From: an uncultured Clostridia bacterium
GTDB lineage: Bacteria > Bacillota > Clostridia > Peptostreptococcales > Anaerovoracaceae
Assembly: GCA_937915045.1 (NCBI GenBank)
Contig: CALDNM010000135.1
Span: 1 to 24,908 of the forward strand
Length of the DNA stretch: 24,908 nucleotides
Reading direction: 5' to 3'
How positions within the stretch are numbered: position 1 is the first letter of the stretch; every line of letters starts with the position of its first letter. Shown piece after piece: positions 23,169-24,908 of the stretch. Under the pieces are notes generated by a model that saw only the letters and a list, made by a program, of their open reading frames with translations, did no database searches and was not told where the DNA came from. A program made the translations under genes and the position numbers.

Positions 23169-24908
23169 CTATTTCTGACGGTTCTTGTTCTTCCTCCTGT
23201 CCATCTCATTGAGGATCTGCTTCCTCATCCTGATATCATCAGGAACCACTTCAACAAGTTCGTCGTCGTCTATATATTCGAGCGCTTCTTCCAGTGAAAA
23301 TTCCACTGCGGGCGGTATCTTGACGTTATCATCCACACCGGCTGCTCTCATATTTGTTTTCTGTTTAGCTTTGCACGGATTGACGACCATATCATCGCCT
23401 CGCGCGTTCTCTCCTATGATCATACCCTCATAGACTTCCGTTCCCGGCTCTATGAAAAGTTTGACCCTTTCGCAGATATTGTTCAGCGCGTAAGGCGTAG
23501 CCATACCAGCTTCCTGTGCTATCGCGACACCGTTCGTTCTCTGCGGGATCTCTCCCTTGTACTCTTCGAAGCTGTCGAAACGTCTGACCATGGTGCCCTC
23601 GCCTCTGGTATCGTTTATGAACTCAGTCCTGTATCCAAGAAGTCCTCTCGTAGGTACCATGAACTCGAGATGGGTATATCCATTTTCGCTCGACATATTT
23701 TTCATCATGCCTTTTCTCAAATTGAGCTTAGATATGATGCTCCCCGAATATTCGTCAGGCGCTGATATCACGACTTCCTCGATAGGCTCGAGTTTTTTGC
23801 CCTTTTCATCCTTCTTTATAATGACCTGAGGCTTTGAAACACCGAGCTCATATCCTTCACGTCTCATGTTTTCTATAAGTATCGAAAGGTGCAGCTCGCC
23901 TCTTCCCGATACCTTGAAACAGTCTGTCGAATCCGTCTCTTCTACAGTCATGCCAACATTGACCTCAAGTTCCTTTTCGAGTCTTTCTCTTATATGCCTT
24001 GAAGTAATGTATTTCCCGACCTTGCCCGCGAAAGGCGAATCGTTGACCATGAAGTTCATGGAAAGTGTCGGTTCTTCTATATGCAGCATCTCCATCGGCT
24101 GCGGATCTTTCTTATCAGTAATGGTCTCTCCGATCGAAATATCCGGAATGCCCGATACTACTACGATATCGCCGCACTGAGCTTCTTGTACAGGTACTCT
24201 GCTGAGCCCTCTGTATACGAAGACCTGGTTGACCTTTCTGTCCGCGATCGATCCATCTTCTTTCGCGACGCCAACGCTCTGAGCCTCTTTCAGTGTGCCC
24301 TTCGTGATCCTGCCTATACCGAGACGACCGATATAATCATCATAAGCGAGTGTGCATATCTGCAGCTGCAGCGGTTCATCCCTCAGATCAGGATACGGCG
24401 TACAGTGTTTCGCGATCGTTTCAAAGAGCGGTTTGATATTGTATTTATCGTCACCCTTGAAATTCTTGTCGATCTTCTTGCCGCCGCTTTCGACTTCGAT
24501 GCCCTCGAGGTCTTTCGGATCATATACGACAACGCCCTGTCTTGCTATGCCGTAAAGGATCGGGAAATCGAGCTGCTTGTCGTTCGCGTTGAGGTCCATG
24601 AAAAGTTCATATACTTCATCGACGACTTCTTCGACTCTGGCGTCCTTTTTATCGAGTTTATTTATCAGAAGGATAGGGTCGAGTCCCTGTTCCAGCGACT
24701 TATTGAGCACGAAACGTGTCTGAGGCATAGGTCCCTCGCTGCTGTCCACGAGCAGTATGACCGTATCCACAGTCTTCATGATACGCTCGACCTCCGACGA
24801 AAAGTCAGCATGTCCCGGTGTATCGACAATATTAATTTTCACATCATTATGCATCACCGAACAATTCTTCGAATATATCGTGATGCCTCTTTCTCTTTCT
24901 ATAGCGTC
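23169..24908 (-). CDS. typA: Ribosome-associated translational GTPase TypA/BipA (partial, N-terminus off the right edge)
   Basis: This EF-G-like GTPase binds the 70S ribosome and supports ribosome assembly and growth under stress. The visible 579 residues lack roughly the first 45, including the P-loop. They begin within switch I (ERERGITIYSKN), followed by G3 DTPGHADF, G4 NKLDKKDAR, a beta-barrel domain 2, EF-G-like domains III and V, and the BipA-specific C-terminal domain ending in a Lys/Arg-rich tail. A Ser-Ser pair follows DTPGHADF where most TypA proteins I recall have Gly-Gly. An internal ATG at 24857 is not the start because the conserved frame continues to the window edge. It is the first visible gene of the typA-dnaE-pfkA-CLC-dinB unit. 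Confidence 0.97.
   Translation of the reverse strand, partial: DAIERERGITIYSKNCSVMHNDVKINIVDTPGHADFSSEVERIMKTVDTVILLVDSSEGPMPQTRFVLNKSLEQGLDPILLINKLDKKDARVEEVVDEVYELFMDLNANDKQLDFPILYGIARQGVVVYDPKDLEGIEVESGGKKIDKNFKGDDKYNIKPLFETIAKHCTPYPDLRDEPLQLQICTLAYDDYIGRLGIGRITKGTLKEAQSVGVAKEDGSIADRKVNQVFVYRGLSRVPVQEAQCGDIVVVSGIPDISIGETITDKKDPQPMEMLHIEEPTLSMNFMVNDSPFAGKVGKYITSRHIRERLEKELEVNVGMTVEETDSTDCFKVSGRGELHLSILIENMRREGYELGVSKPQVIIKKDEKGKKLEPIEEVVISAPDEYSGSIISKLNLRKGMMKNMSSENGYTHLEFMVPTRGLLGYRTEFINDTRGEGTMVRRFDSFEEYKGEIPQRTNGVAIAQEAGMATPYALNNICERVKLFIEPGTEVYEGMIIGENARGDDMVVNPCKAKQKTNMRAAGVDDNVKIPPAVEFSLEEALEYIDDDELVEVVPDDIRMRKQILNEMDRRKNKNRQK

Overview
The window looks like chromosomal DNA of a Gram-positive anaerobe of the class Clostridia (Bacillota). 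Evidence: a glutamate dehydrogenase of the Clostridium symbiosum type, an AddA-type helicase-nuclease, a dnaE-pfkA gene pair, paired HI0933/COG2509 flavoproteins, AGGAGG-type ribosome binding sites, and heavy use of ATA (Ile) and AGA (Arg) codons together with GCG and TCG. A more exact placement (for example Eubacteriales family XIII) would be a guess. I see no rRNA, tRNA, insertion sequence, phage gene or CRISPR array. Genes cover nearly everything and the longest gene-free stretch is 233 bases.

Left part (1-5503): a very large protein gene on the minus strand runs off the left edge. It carries an HD metal-dependent phosphohydrolase domain, a long helical middle, a nucleotidyltransferase domain of the NadD/CoaD type and a GNAT-like tail. 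It is divergent from gdhA, and the shared intergenic region holds a strong gdhA promoter, a palindrome made of two TTGACTC arms and a perfect DnaA box. gdhA ends in a bidirectional terminator shared with the convergent addA.

Middle (5523-13386): addA (minus) is divergent from gpmI (plus) across a 92-base region with mirrored extended -10 elements. gpmI converges on a two-gene minus-strand unit of FAD oxidoreductases (HI0933/YhiN-like, then COG2509) that are translationally coupled through an overlapping TTG start.

Region 13453-16162 (plus): a response regulator and a sensor kinase overlap by 4 bases and are followed by a small, extremely basic exported protein. Direct repeats with an 11-base period, the spacing typical of OmpR/PhoB-family binding sites, stand before both the regulator gene and the exported-protein gene. 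This suggests a compact signalling module with a local target.

Right part (16160-24908, minus): one tight transcription unit, typA - dnaE - pfkA - CLC-family anion transporter - dinB, with gaps of 0 to 24 bases, entering from the right edge. It combines a ribosome-associated GTPase, the replicative polymerase, the committed glycolytic kinase, a transporter with fluoride-type (CLC-F-like) signatures and a translesion polymerase. The most interesting candidates are the multidomain protein at 1-3865, the CLC-F-like transporter, and the two-component module with its 11-base repeats.
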